Assembly: GCF_000282575.1 (NCBI RefSeq)
Contig: NZ_AKJA01000117.1
Coordinates: 17,449-81,448, forward strand
Source: Herbaspirillum sp. YR522
GTDB lineage: Bacteria; Pseudomonadota; Gammaproteobacteria; Burkholderiales; Burkholderiaceae_D
Length of the DNA stretch: 64,000 bases
Direction: 5' to 3'
Below, piece after piece: positions 18,395 through 28,018 of the stretch. The notes below the pieces were generated by a model, which was given only the letters and a program-made list of their open reading frames with translations, made no database searches and was not told the origin of the DNA. How positions within the stretch are numbered: the stretch's first letter is position 1; each line of letters opens with the position of its first letter. A program made the position numbers and the translations under genes.

Positions 18395-21271
18395 ATGAAC
18401 CTGTCGCTACCCGCCTCCGCCACGGCCGCAATGTCCGAGTTATTCGGTACCGGTCTTTCACAAAACGCACGCCTGGTCACGCTATCGACCGCACAGCAGT
18501 CCGGCCTGCCGGATTCGCTGGTCGTGGAGCGGTTTCACGGCGACGAGGGTATCAACGACAATTTTGCCTTCGATATCGATGCGCTGTCCGTTTCGACAGA
18601 CCTCGACCTGAAGCAATTCATCGGCGCCGAGATCACGCTGCGCCTGCTCCAGGCTGATGGTTCGAATCGCAGCTGGCATGGCTATTGCACGCAGGCCTCC
18701 TGGCTGGGCGCCGATGGTGGCGTAGCCCGCTACCGGCTGCGCATGGAGTCGTTCCTGGCATTTCTTGCACTGCGCCGGGACAGTTACCTGTTCCAGGACA
18801 TGACTGTCACTGACATCGCCGGCGCCTTACTCAAGGAATACCCCCAGGCCAATTTCGCGCTTGAGGTAACCCAGCAACTGACCAAGCGCGATATCTGCAC
18901 CCAATATCGCGAAACAAACCTGGATTTTCTGCAACGCATCCTGGCCAGCGAGGGATTGAGTTTCAGGTTCGAACACGAGCAGGACGACGCTGGCAGCGAA
19001 CCGGGCCAGGGCCAGTCGCACGCACGGCACAAGATGGTCATCTTCGATCGCGATGCCAAGGCGCCGGCCATGCCAGGCGGCTACGAAAGCATCCGCTTTC
19101 ATCGTGTGTCGGCAATGGAAGCCACCGATGGGATCACCGACTTCAGCGCTGCGCGCGCGGTGCGCCCCAACGGGGTGGCATTGGCCAGCTGGCATCCGGA
19201 AAAATTGTCGGCGCCGTCCTCGGAAGAGGCTTCCGCTCTCGACGCCGGCGAGCTGCCCTCCCTGCCCATCTTTGACGGCACCGGCCAGCAGGATTTCACG
19301 GACCAGGAGGCGGCTGCCCGCCATGCGCAATTGATGCTGCAGGCGCTGGAAATGGAGAACAAGCGATTCGAAGGCGGCGGCTCGGTACGTCAACTGAGCG
19401 CTGGTTCGCAATTCGCGCTGACCCAGCACGAGCGCTATCGCGAGGGCAATAACACGTTCAAGGTATTGCGTGTGAGCCATGAAGCACGTAATAACCTTGG
19501 TGCCAACATTGCCGGCATCATCAGCTCCCTTGCCGCTGCCACTGCTTCCCTCTTCGGCAACAAGCCGGACGGCGCGCAGGCCGGTGACGAGTTGCAACCG
19601 GGGACTTATCGCAACCGGTTCGTGGTCGTGCGCGACAGCGTTCCGATCGTACCGGTCGCCATCACGCATCGCGTCAAGCCGACCGCACGCGGCACCCAGA
19701 CGGCGCTGGTCACCGGGTTGCAAGATGCCACGGTCACCACCGATCGCAATCATCGCGTGAAGCTGCAATTTCACTGGCAGCGCGGCAAGAATCCGAACCC
19801 GGGGGGCTTGCGCGACACCGGCAATCTCGATGACAGCGAGGGCAACGCCCCTGGCTCGGACTCTTCCGGCACGTGGGTTCGAGTGGCCGAGGCGCAGTCC
19901 GGCGCCAACTGGGGCACCCAATTCACGCCACGGGTAGGCAGCGAAGTACTGGTCGACTTCATCGAGGGCGACATCGACCGTCCCGTGGTGGTAGGCCAGC
20001 TCTATAACGGCACCGACACGCCGCCATTTTCGGCAGGTGCCGATTCGGGCGTGAACCATGCGGGAACCATTTCCGGCTGGCATAGCAAGGCCCACGACGG
20101 CGATGGCTATAACCAATGGGTAGTCGACGACACCCAATCGCAACTGCGCATGCGGCTGGCATCCAGCACCGGCAAGTCGCAGTTGAACCTCGGTCACCTG
20201 GTCGACCAGGCCGAAGCCAGCGCCGAACGGGGCGGCTATCGAGGACAAGGCTTCGAGTTGCGCAGCGACGCCTGGGGCGTGGTGCGCGGCGCCGAAGGCT
20301 TGCTGATCTCGTCGACTGCGCGCCCGGCCAATGGCCCCAGCGTCACCAGCACCCAGATGGACAGCGCCGAAGCGATCGCTCAACTCAAGGGCGCACGCCA
20401 ACTGGCGCACACGGTCGGAGAATCGGCGGCGCAGCAGCAGGCGCTGCATAGCGCCGACGCATTCGATGCCAAGAAATCGTTCATCTCTGCGATCGATCCC
20501 GATGACCAAGGCAAGCATCCCGCCAGCGTCAATGGCCAGGACGCGATGAAGACCGCCGATGGCTCGCGTGATCCCGACGCCAGCCAGCCGGTCGAAAAAT
20601 TCGCCAAGGCTACGGTATTGATGGAGTCCCCTGCCAATATCAACTGGGCCAGCGCGGCCTCCACGCTGCTCTATGCGGGCGAGCACCTCCACTGGACCAG
20701 CCAGGGCGACGTGCATTGGAGTGCGGGCGACACGGTAAGCGCGGTGGCCGGCAAGGCCGCCAGCCTGTACGCGCATGAGGGCGGGATACAGGCGTTCGCA
20801 GGCAACGGCCCGGTCTCGTTGCAGGCGCACACCGACACGCTTGAAATCCTGGCCGACCAGGATGTGCTGGTCAAGAGCGTCAACGACAGCATCGAGATCA
20901 AGGCCAGCCAGAAGATCGTGCTGCAGGCCGGGCAATCATCGGTGACGCTGGAGGGCGGCAACATCACGTTCGCTTGCCCTGGCACGTTTTCGGTCAAGGG
21001 CGGGACGCATGCGTTTTCCGGGGGTGCCAGCGCGTCGCCGGATTTGCTGGCGCTGCCCGACACCAAGTACAAGCTCTACGACGAGGCATTCGTGGTGAAG
21101 GACCCCAACGGCGTCGCCCTGCCCGATATCCCCTACAAGATCAAGAGTTCGGCCGGCGATGTATTGGCATCGACCGCCAAGGACGGCTTCTCCGAGCGGG
21201 TGTCCACCGAAGCCAGCGAGGGTGTGGAGTTCGCCATGGAATGGTTCAAGGTCGTGCCGCCCCAGGGCTGA
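18395..21271 (+). CDS. vgrG: T6SS spike protein VgrG (TssI), second copy with C-terminal extension
   Basis: A 958-residue VgrG. The gp27-like part includes 'DMTVTDIAGALLKEY' and 'DICTQYRETNLDFLQRILASEGLSF' (quoted in part). The gp5/OB region has 'DRNHRVKLQFHWQRGK', 'GTQFTPRVGSEVLVDFIEG' and 'VVVGQLYNGTD', and a DUF2345-type beta-helix follows. After about residue 875 there is an extra beta-rich segment ('YKLYDEAFVVKDPNGVALPD', 'IPYKIKSSAGD'). It resembles the transthyretin/Ig-like adaptor tails by which some VgrGs bind cargo. It directly follows tssL and precedes a candidate effector gene by 27 bases, so it likely delivers that protein. Confidence 0.95.
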   Translation: MNLSLPASATAAMSELFGTGLSQNARLVTLSTAQQSGLPDSLVVERFHGDEGINDNFAFDIDALSVSTDLDLKQFIGAEITLRLLQADGSNRSWHGYCTQASWLGADGGVARYRLRMESFLAFLALRRDSYLFQDMTVTDIAGALLKEYPQANFALEVTQQLTKRDICTQYRETNLDFLQRILASEGLSFRFEHEQDDAGSEPGQGQSHARHKMVIFDRDAKAPAMPGGYESIRFHRVSAMEATDGITDFSAARAVRPNGVALASWHPEKLSAPSSEEASALDAGELPSLPIFDGTGQQDFTDQEAAARHAQLMLQALEMENKRFEGGGSVRQLSAGSQFALTQHERYREGNNTFKVLRVSHEARNNLGANIAGIISSLAAATASLFGNKPDGAQAGDELQPGTYRNRFVVVRDSVPIVPVAITHRVKPTARGTQTALVTGLQDATVTTDRNHRVKLQFHWQRGKNPNPGGLRDTGNLDDSEGNAPGSDSSGTWVRVAEAQSGANWGTQFTPRVGSEVLVDFIEGDIDRPVVVGQLYNGTDTPPFSAGADSGVNHAGTISGWHSKAHDGDGYNQWVVDDTQSQLRMRLASSTGKSQLNLGHLVDQAEASAERGGYRGQGFELRSDAWGVVRGAEGLLISSTARPANGPSVTSTQMDSAEAIAQLKGARQLAHTVGESAAQQQALHSADAFDAKKSFISAIDPDDQGKHPASVNGQDAMKTADGSRDPDASQPVEKFAKATVLMESPANINWASAASTLLYAGEHLHWTSQGDVHWSAGDTVSAVAGKAASLYAHEGGIQAFAGNGPVSLQAHTDTLEILADQDVLVKSVNDSIEIKASQKIVLQAGQSSVTLEGGNITFACPGTFSVKGGTHAFSGGASASPDLLALPDTKYKLYDEAFVVKDPNGVALPDIPYKIKSSAGDVLASTAKDGFSERVSTEASEGVEFAMEWFKVVPPQG

Positions 21272-21298
21272 GGTCCGGCAATTAAAAGGAAATAATAA

Positions 21299-22300
21299 AT
21301 GGGTGCTCCCGACAAGATCCAGTCGCAGACCAATACGGTGGACCGATCGAGCAAGGAATTGCATTGCGACTGCAACCTGATGTGGTCGATGATCCAGCAG
21401 ATGAGCACCAAGCGGCTGTGCAAGCTGCACGGGCGCAACGAGGGCTCCATCATCCCGGTCTACAGCGATCGCGCGCGCCGTATATCGGCAACCTATGCCC
21501 GCTTCTATCTGGAGACGGAACAGTACGGCGACGCGTCCAAGAAGGGGCGATTCTACTGGATGGCCCTGGGCGCATTTGCCAGCAAGACGGTGGCGTGCTC
21601 ACTGGACGACCTGCGGGTTCCCATTATCGACCCGGTGTTCAAGGGGCTGGCCAAGGGCAACCTCTGGCTGTTCTACGACATCAGCGGGTGGCATTGGTAT
21701 TACACACGGTTTCGCAGCAGTTTCGACCAGTGCGTTTCATGCCGGGATGCCTCGGCCTATATCAAGCCGGTCAAGGACCAGGTCGCCAGCTATCCTTGGA
21801 AGGATGAGGCACTGGGGAAGATCAAGAACATGCATGAGCATGGGTATATTGTCGAGGGGTTTTCTCTGGTCAAGCAAATTGAGGAAAATGATGACCCCAC
21901 TACAAAACGAGCACTACAGCTACAGCACTTGTTGGCTATTGCAAACCATGAACAAGGCGTTATCCTTCAGCCCCTGATTTACGATGACCCATCCTTCTCA
22001 CGATGGGTCAAAGTGCAACGACTACCACTGATCAATATGGCATCACCCGAACTCCGCCTGGCGTTCTCCAGCGCATGTGATGCAAAGGATGAGCAGAAGA
22101 AGTCCGTCGCTCCGAGCACAACCATCCTCGAAAATTTCAAGAGCCGTATGGAGTGGATCACGAAAGCAGCAAATATATTTCACGACCTGATGCAGCGGCA
22201 GGCTCCGTATATGGAAGAACAAATTAACGCCATGGCTGGGTGGGTAGAGATGGACCAGTCAGAAAATATCCCGGCCCCGATGGGCATCCCACCATTCTGA
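21299..22300 (+). CDS. DUF2515-like candidate T6SS effector
   Basis: A 333-residue protein without signal peptide or membrane segment, 27 bases after vgrG. Segments 'RISATYARFY', 'YWMALGAFASKTVACSLDDL', 'KGLAKGNLWLFYDI' and 'AIANHEQGVILQP' line up in order with the blocks I remember from DUF2515 proteins. No catalytic residue set is recognised. Place (vgrG, this gene, a lipoprotein) and the absence of a secretion signal make it a candidate spike-delivered effector. The target is unknown. The first 180 codons are of normal composition, but the rest is clearly AT-richer (about 45% GC near 21901-21960). This suggests a mosaic gene or one acquired together with its neighbour. Confidence 0.55.
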   Translation: MGAPDKIQSQTNTVDRSSKELHCDCNLMWSMIQQMSTKRLCKLHGRNEGSIIPVYSDRARRISATYARFYLETEQYGDASKKGRFYWMALGAFASKTVACSLDDLRVPIIDPVFKGLAKGNLWLFYDISGWHWYYTRFRSSFDQCVSCRDASAYIKPVKDQVASYPWKDEALGKIKNMHEHGYIVEGFSLVKQIEENDDPTTKRALQLQHLLAIANHEQGVILQPLIYDDPSFSRWVKVQRLPLINMASPELRLAFSSACDAKDEQKKSVAPSTTILENFKSRMEWITKAANIFHDLMQRQAPYMEEQINAMAGWVEMDQSENIPAPMGIPPF

Positions 22301-22315
22301 TGGCGCGCAGCCTAT

Positions 22316-23191
22316 ATGTTTAAACGCTTACGAATAAATATTTTTATTACGCTTTCATTTTGCATGTCGGTGCTGCTAGTCCTCGCCGCATGCAGCAAGA
22401 GCGAATCTGGAGCCATTTCTGAAATGACCAAAAGTATCTCAATAAAAATCAATGAATCGGCAGATGAACTAAAAAAGAGCAACCCTGGAGAATTCAAGCA
22501 CACGCCACGCCCTCCCGGCGTCAATTTTTATTCTGTCGAATGGAAAACCGACGCCCCGGGCACCGTCAAGGTTGAACAAGGATCGCATTCTTTTGCTATC
22601 GGCTCCGCACTTAGCGTAACGGGTAGTGATGATCCGAATTTCCCGGATGAACATATTTTAGATTGGAAGATCAACGCAGGCGTGAGCGATGACGATCTCA
22701 TCGGCCATGATGAGGCGCGTCGAAAATTCTTCAATATCCTGCGCGGTCTTCGAAACGCTGGATGGTCTAGATGGATATCCCCCAGTGAGCCGAGGCTCAA
22801 GGCAATAGATGCAATCAACTACATGCGCAATGGCCTGGCTGTGTACGGCCTTGATCCGGACTATGAGCTCAGCCTGGAACAGTGGATGGGCTTGCCGAGC
22901 CGGACAACCTGGCGACTCCATGCAGATAAGGCGTATCTGGATATCAGTCTTACCCGCGACCTGAGTCGGTCCGATCCCAAGCAACCCGGCGCCTATTTTG
23001 TCGAATACACCCTTGTGTCAGAAAACGAGCGGTTGCGCGCGATGGTCGGCCCCGAGAAAAGAGCTGCCTGGAAAGCCGAATTGCCACAACAACTGGCAAA
23101 GATGCACGCGGCTCGCCTGAAAAAAGAAGAACAGCTGAAGATCAGCCGTATCTCGATCGATGAAAGCTACCAAGATACGCCGATGCCCTGA
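22316..23191 (+). CDS. Lipoprotein, probable immunity partner of the upstream candidate effector
   Basis: A 291-residue protein with a lipoprotein signal (hydrophobic stretch 'LSFCMSVLLVLAAC', Cys about residue 26). The mature part is soluble, with 'GVNFYSVEWKTDAPGTVKVE', 'FPDEHILDWKINAGV' and 'PGAYFVEYTLVSENERLRAM'. I recognise no named family. It starts 15 bases after the candidate effector. Its base composition is low in GC (about one third G+C in 22321-22380), matching the effector's 3' half rather than the core T6SS genes. Immunity proteins against periplasm-acting effectors are often lipoproteins, so protection of the producer is the leading guess. This rests on context. Confidence 0.5.
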   Translation: MFKRLRINIFITLSFCMSVLLVLAACSKSESGAISEMTKSISIKINESADELKKSNPGEFKHTPRPPGVNFYSVEWKTDAPGTVKVEQGSHSFAIGSALSVTGSDDPNFPDEHILDWKINAGVSDDDLIGHDEARRKFFNILRGLRNAGWSRWISPSEPRLKAIDAINYMRNGLAVYGLDPDYELSLEQWMGLPSRTTWRLHADKAYLDISLTRDLSRSDPKQPGAYFVEYTLVSENERLRAMVGPEKRAAWKAELPQQLAKMHAARLKKEEQLKISRISIDESYQDTPMP

Positions 23192-23259
23192 TACGAAAAC
23201 TGGAAGATCCGCTGCACGGTGTTCTCGTTGAATCCCAAGAATGACCGAACTGTAATGAC

Positions 23260-23376
23260 CGGTGCGCCGTGCCCGGAAAAGACACGCAAGTGATCGACTA
23301 AGTAGCGGATAAGCATGGCCGAGCGCTCCGGCAGGACATGGTTGCGCCTGGGCAGGCCGAGGACCGGATTGCTTCG
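23260..23376 (-). pseudogene. Possible LysR-type regulator 3' remnant
   Basis: On the minus strand between the T6SS lipoprotein and guaA, one frame reads 'PRRNHVLPERSAMLIRYLVD' followed by HLRVF. This resembles the last 25-30 residues of LysR-type regulators (the motif after the final effector-binding helix). There is no start, no DNA-binding domain and no room for one. If real, it is a decayed leftover of a regulator, perhaps cut when the T6SS cargo genes arrived. The match is short and may be chance. Confidence 0.25.
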
Positions 23377-23420
23377 TGGATGAAAAAACTTATGATTTCC
23401 GGCACTGAAGCACCATTGGA

Positions 23421-23446
23421 AAAAGGGCGCCATCGGCGCCCTTTGC
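23421..23446 (-). terminator. Intrinsic terminator after guaA
   Basis: On the minus strand, AAAGGGCGCC-GAT-GGCGCCCTTTTT forms a perfect GC-rich stem with a T-run, 17 bases after the guaA stop. The A-run on the other side gives some bidirectional character for the plus-strand lipoprotein operon. Confidence 0.85.
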
Positions 23447-23462
23447 ATATCGACTTATCCGG

Positions 23463-25055
23463 TCACTCCCACTCGATCGTCGCCGGTGGCTTGCCCGAGA
23501 TGTCATAGACCACCCGGTTCAGGCCGCGCACTTCGTTGATGATGCGGTTCGACACCCGGCCCAGCAACTCGTGCGGCAGGTGCGCCCAGTGCGCCGTCAT
23601 GAAGTCCTGCGTCTGCACCGCGCGCAAGGCCACCACGTATTCGTAGGTGCGGCCGTCGCCCATCACGCCCACCGACTTCACCGGCAGGAACACGGCAAAC
23701 GCCTGGCTGGTCTTTTCGTACCAGCTCTGGCCGTCTTCGTCCTTGGTGTTGCGCAGCTCTTCGATGAAGATGGCGTCGGCGCGACGCAGCAAGTCGGCGT
23801 ATTCCTTCTTGACTTCACCCAGGATGCGCACGCCCAGGCCCGGGCCCGGGAATGGGTGGCGATACACCATCTCCGGTGGCAGGCCCAGGGCCACGCCCAA
23901 TTCGCGCACTTCGTCCTTGAACAGTTCGCGCAGCGGCTCCAGCAGCTTCAGGTTGAGCGTCTCGGGCAAGCCACCGACATTGTGGTGGCTCTTGATGGTG
24001 TGGGCGCCCTTCTTGCCCTTGCCGGCGCTTTCGATCACGTCGGGATAGATCGTGCCCTGCGCCAGCCACTTGGCGCCCTTCAACTTGCCCGCCTCGACCT
24101 GGAACACTTCGACAAACTCGCGGCCGATGATCTTGCGCTTGGCCTCGGGGTCGGTCACGCCGGCCAGGTGGCCCATGAACTGCGCCGTGGCGTCGATGTG
24201 GATCACCTTCACGCCCAGGTTCTTGCCGAACATCTCCATGACCATCTTGCCTTCGTCCAGGCGCAACAGGCCGTGGTCGACGAACACGCAGGTCAGCTGG
24301 TCGCCGATGGCGCGATGGATCAAGGCTGCCGCCACGCTGCTGTCGACACCGCCCGACAGGCCCAGGATGACTTCGTCGCTACCGACCTGCTGGCGAATGG
24401 ATTCGACCGCCTCGGTGATGTAGTCGGGCATGTTCCAATCGGACTTGCAACCGCAGATCTCGTGCACGAAGCGCGACAGCAAGGCCTTGCCCTGCACCGT
24501 ATGCGTTACCTCGGGGTGGAACTGCACACCGTAGAAACGACGGTCTTCGTCGGCCATGCCGGCGATCGGGCAATTGCCGGTGGATGCCATCAGCTTGAAG
24601 CCGGCCGGCATCTCGTCGACCTTGTCGCCATGGCTCATCCAGACCTTCAGCATGCCGTGACCATGGGCGTTGGTGAAGTCGCTGATGTTTTCCAGCAGCG
24701 CCGTGTGGCCATGGGCGCGCACCTCGGCGTAGCCGAACTCGCGCAGGTGGCCGATCTCGACCTTGCCGCCCAGTTGCAGCGCCATGGCCTGCATGCCGTA
24801 GCAGATGCCCAGCACTGGCACGCCCAGCTCGAAGACGGCCTGCGGCACGCGTGGCGTGTCGCCTTCGGTGACACTGTTGGGGCCGCCCGACAGGATGATG
24901 CCGGACGCACCATAGGCGCGCACGAAGTCGTCGTTCACGTCATACGGGAAAACCTCGGAAAACACGCCGGCGTCGCGCACGCGACGGGCGATGAGCTGGG
25001 TGACCTGGGAACCGAAGTCGAGGATCAGGATTTTCGAGTGCGAATGCGTGGACAT
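23463..25055 (-). CDS. guaA: GMP synthase (glutamine-hydrolysing)
   Basis: A 530-residue GMP synthase converting XMP, ATP and glutamine to GMP. The N-terminal class I glutamine amidotransferase domain has the catalytic Cys in '[12 protein letters not shown]' (about residue 84) and later 'FHPEVTHT'. The ATP-pyrophosphatase domain has the PP-loop '[11 protein letters not shown]' (about residues 234-244), then the dimerisation domain ending '[13 protein letters not shown]'. Length is normal. It lies downstream of guaB, but a strong terminator between them implies its own promoter or partial read-through. Confidence 0.98.
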   Translation of the reverse strand: MSTHSHSKILILDFGSQVTQLIARRVRDAGVFSEVFPYDVNDDFVRAYGASGIILSGGPNSVTEGDTPRVPQAVFELGVPVLGICYGMQAMALQLGGKVEIGHLREFGYAEVRAHGHTALLENISDFTNAHGHGMLKVWMSHGDKVDEMPAGFKLMASTGNCPIAGMADEDRRFYGVQFHPEVTHTVQGKALLSRFVHEICGCKSDWNMPDYITEAVESIRQQVGSDEVILGLSGGVDSSVAAALIHRAIGDQLTCVFVDHGLLRLDEGKMVMEMFGKNLGVKVIHIDATAQFMGHLAGVTDPEAKRKIIGREFVEVFQVEAGKLKGAKWLAQGTIYPDVIESAGKGKKGAHTIKSHHNVGGLPETLNLKLLEPLRELFKDEVRELGVALGLPPEMVYRHPFPGPGLGVRILGEVKKEYADLLRRADAIFIEELRNTKDEDGQSWYEKTSQAFAVFLPVKSVGVMGDGRTYEYVVALRAVQTQDFMTAHWAHLPHELLGRVSNRIINEVRGLNRVVYDISGKPPATIEWE

Positions 25056-25098
25056 GGCGTCTGGATGGCTGCGTTGATGAAGAAGTGGCTCTACTGTA

Positions 25099-25151
25099 AA
25101 AAAATCAACAGCCCGACCACCGCGTGCAACACCTGCGGCGGGTCGGGCTGC
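25099..25151 (-). terminator. Intrinsic terminator between guaB and guaA
   Basis: On the minus strand CAGCCCGACC and GGTCGGGCTG form a perfect 10-bp stem around a 22-base loop, followed by TTGA and a run of seven T. It begins about 15 bases after the guaB stop. It would limit guaB transcripts entering guaA. Confidence 0.8.
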
Positions 25152-25165
25152 GGCCGTGCCGAGGC

Positions 25166-26681
<1,516 letters not shown>

Positions 26682-26720
26682 GCGACTGTCGCGTTTCATC
26701 TGCGCACTGTGGCAAACGCA

Positions 26721-27026
26721 TCAGCCGGGCTGGCCGCGCTCCTTGCGCACTACCCGTCGCCGACGCGATTCCATCGGGTCGGCAATCAACGGACGGTAGA
26801 TCTCGATGCGGTCTTGCGCGCGCAGTACCGTGTCGAGCGACTTGAGCTTGCCGTAGATGCCGACCTTGCAGGCAGTCAGGTCGATGCCAGGATGCTGGCG
26901 CAGCAGGCCGCTGTCGACGATGGCCTGGCCGATGGTGCAACCGGGCGCCACCTGCAACGGCTGCAGCAGCTGCAGGTCGGGCGCGGCATAGCAGAGCTGC
27001 ACTTGCAAAAGCGACAGGTCAGCCAT
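26721..27026 (-). CDS. rnfH: RnfH family ubiquitin-like protein
   Basis: A 101-residue small protein of the RnfH (UPF0125) family: 'LQVQLCYAAPDLQLLQPLQV' then 'CTIGQAIVDSGLL' and 'VGIYGKLKSLDTVLRAQDRIEIYRPL' (quoted in part), a beta-grasp fold. The tail is basic (RRRRVVRKER). RnfH genes sit with ratA and smpB in many proteobacteria, and the biochemical role is unclear. It overlaps the end of ratA by 8 bases, so the two are co-translated. Confidence 0.92.
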   Translation of the reverse strand: MADLSLLQVQLCYAAPDLQLLQPLQVAPGCTIGQAIVDSGLLRQHPGIDLTACKVGIYGKLKSLDTVLRAQDRIEIYRPLIADPMESRRRRVVRKERGQPG

Positions 27027-27450
27027 ATATCTGCTCGGCGCGCTTGCAGAACGAATCGACGAAGCTGTTGGCGATCATGCTGAAGACCGGGCCGATGACA
27101 CCTTCGAGCAGGCGATTGGAAAATTCGTATTCCATGTCGAACTCGATCTTGCAGGCGTCGGGGCGCAGCTCCTTGAAATGCCAACGCCCTTCGAAATGCT
27201 TGAAGGGCCCCTCGACCAGGCGCATGGTCATGCGATTGGGCGGTTCATTGGTATTCTGGGTGCTGAACGATTGCTTCAGGCCGTGATAATTGATCTTGAG
27301 CTTGGCGGTCAACGTGTTTTCGCTGCGCTCGCTGACTTCGATCCCACCACACCAGGGCAGGAATTCGGGATAATCCTCGACCCGGTCCACCAGATTGAAC
27401 ATCTGTTGCGCGCTGTAGCCGATGAGGACGGTTTTATGTACGACTGCCAT
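27019..27450 (-). CDS. ratA: RatA/COQ10-family START-domain protein
   Basis: A 143-residue protein with the polyketide-cyclase/START fold of the RatA and Coq10 family: 'SAQQMFNLVDRVEDYPEFLPWCGG' (quoted in part) and 'GPFKHFEGRWHFKEL'. In E. coli RatA was reported to block 70S assembly, while Coq10-like proteins bind ubiquinone. Which role applies here cannot be read from sequence. It is divergent from smpB (67 bases between starts) and followed by rnfH, the standard arrangement. Confidence 0.9.
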   Translation of the reverse strand: MAVVHKTVLIGYSAQQMFNLVDRVEDYPEFLPWCGGIEVSERSENTLTAKLKINYHGLKQSFSTQNTNEPPNRMTMRLVEGPFKHFEGRWHFKELRPDACKIEFDMEYEFSNRLLEGVIGPVFSMIANSFVDSFCKRAEQIYG

Positions 27451-27517
27451 CTAGGGTGGTCCGTTTGATAAAATCGCAAAGCAGCAATTTTAAACCGACG
27501 AGACGAGTTTTACTTAG

Positions 27518-27967
27518 ATGAGCATAGTTGACAACAAAAAAGCCTTTTTCGATTACTTCATCGAGGAGCGATTCGAAGCCGGCATCGTCTTGCAAGGTTG
27601 GGAGGTCAAATCGATCCGCGCCGGGCGCGTGCAGCTCAAGGAAGCCTATGTGATCGTGCGCAGCGGCGAGGTGTTCCTGTTCGGCGCTCACATCAGCGCC
27701 CTCACCAGCACCTCGACCCACGTCCACCCCGAGACCACCCGCACCCGCAAGCTGCTGCTCAACGCCGGCGAGATCAGCAAGCTGATCGGCAAGGTGGAAC
27801 GCTCCGGTTACACGCTGGTGCCGCTGAACCTGCACTACTCGAAGGGGCGCGTGAAGTGCGATATCGGCCTGGCCAAGGGCAAGAAGCAACACGACAAGCG
27901 CGAAACCGAGCGAGCCCGTGACGGCCAGCGTGAAATCCAGGCGGCCATGAAGCAGCACCGCCGTTGA
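27518..27967 (+). CDS. smpB: tmRNA-binding protein SmpB
   Basis: A 149-residue SmpB that brings tmRNA to stalled ribosomes. Conserved blocks are '[20 protein letters not shown]' (quoted from residue 5), '[10 protein letters not shown]', '[11 protein letters not shown]' and '[17 protein letters not shown]'. The basic C-terminal tail ends 'MKQHRR'. A TAAAAT box at 27469-27474 may be its -10. A strong terminator follows. ssrA itself is not seen in the window. Confidence 0.98.
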   Translation: MSIVDNKKAFFDYFIEERFEAGIVLQGWEVKSIRAGRVQLKEAYVIVRSGEVFLFGAHISALTSTSTHVHPETTRTRKLLLNAGEISKLIGKVERSGYTLVPLNLHYSKGRVKCDIGLAKGKKQHDKRETERARDGQREIQAAMKQHRR

Positions 27968-27991
27968 GCCGTACCCGCCACGCTTGACCCG

Positions 27992-28018
27992 CGGCTGCCC
28001 TACCGGCAGCCGTTTTTC
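27992..28018 (+). terminator. Intrinsic terminator after smpB
   Basis: CGGCTGCC-CTA-CCGGCAGCCG-type stem followed by TTTTT on the plus strand, about 25 bases after the smpB stop. It slightly overlaps the stop of the convergent gene at 28017. Confidence 0.85.
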
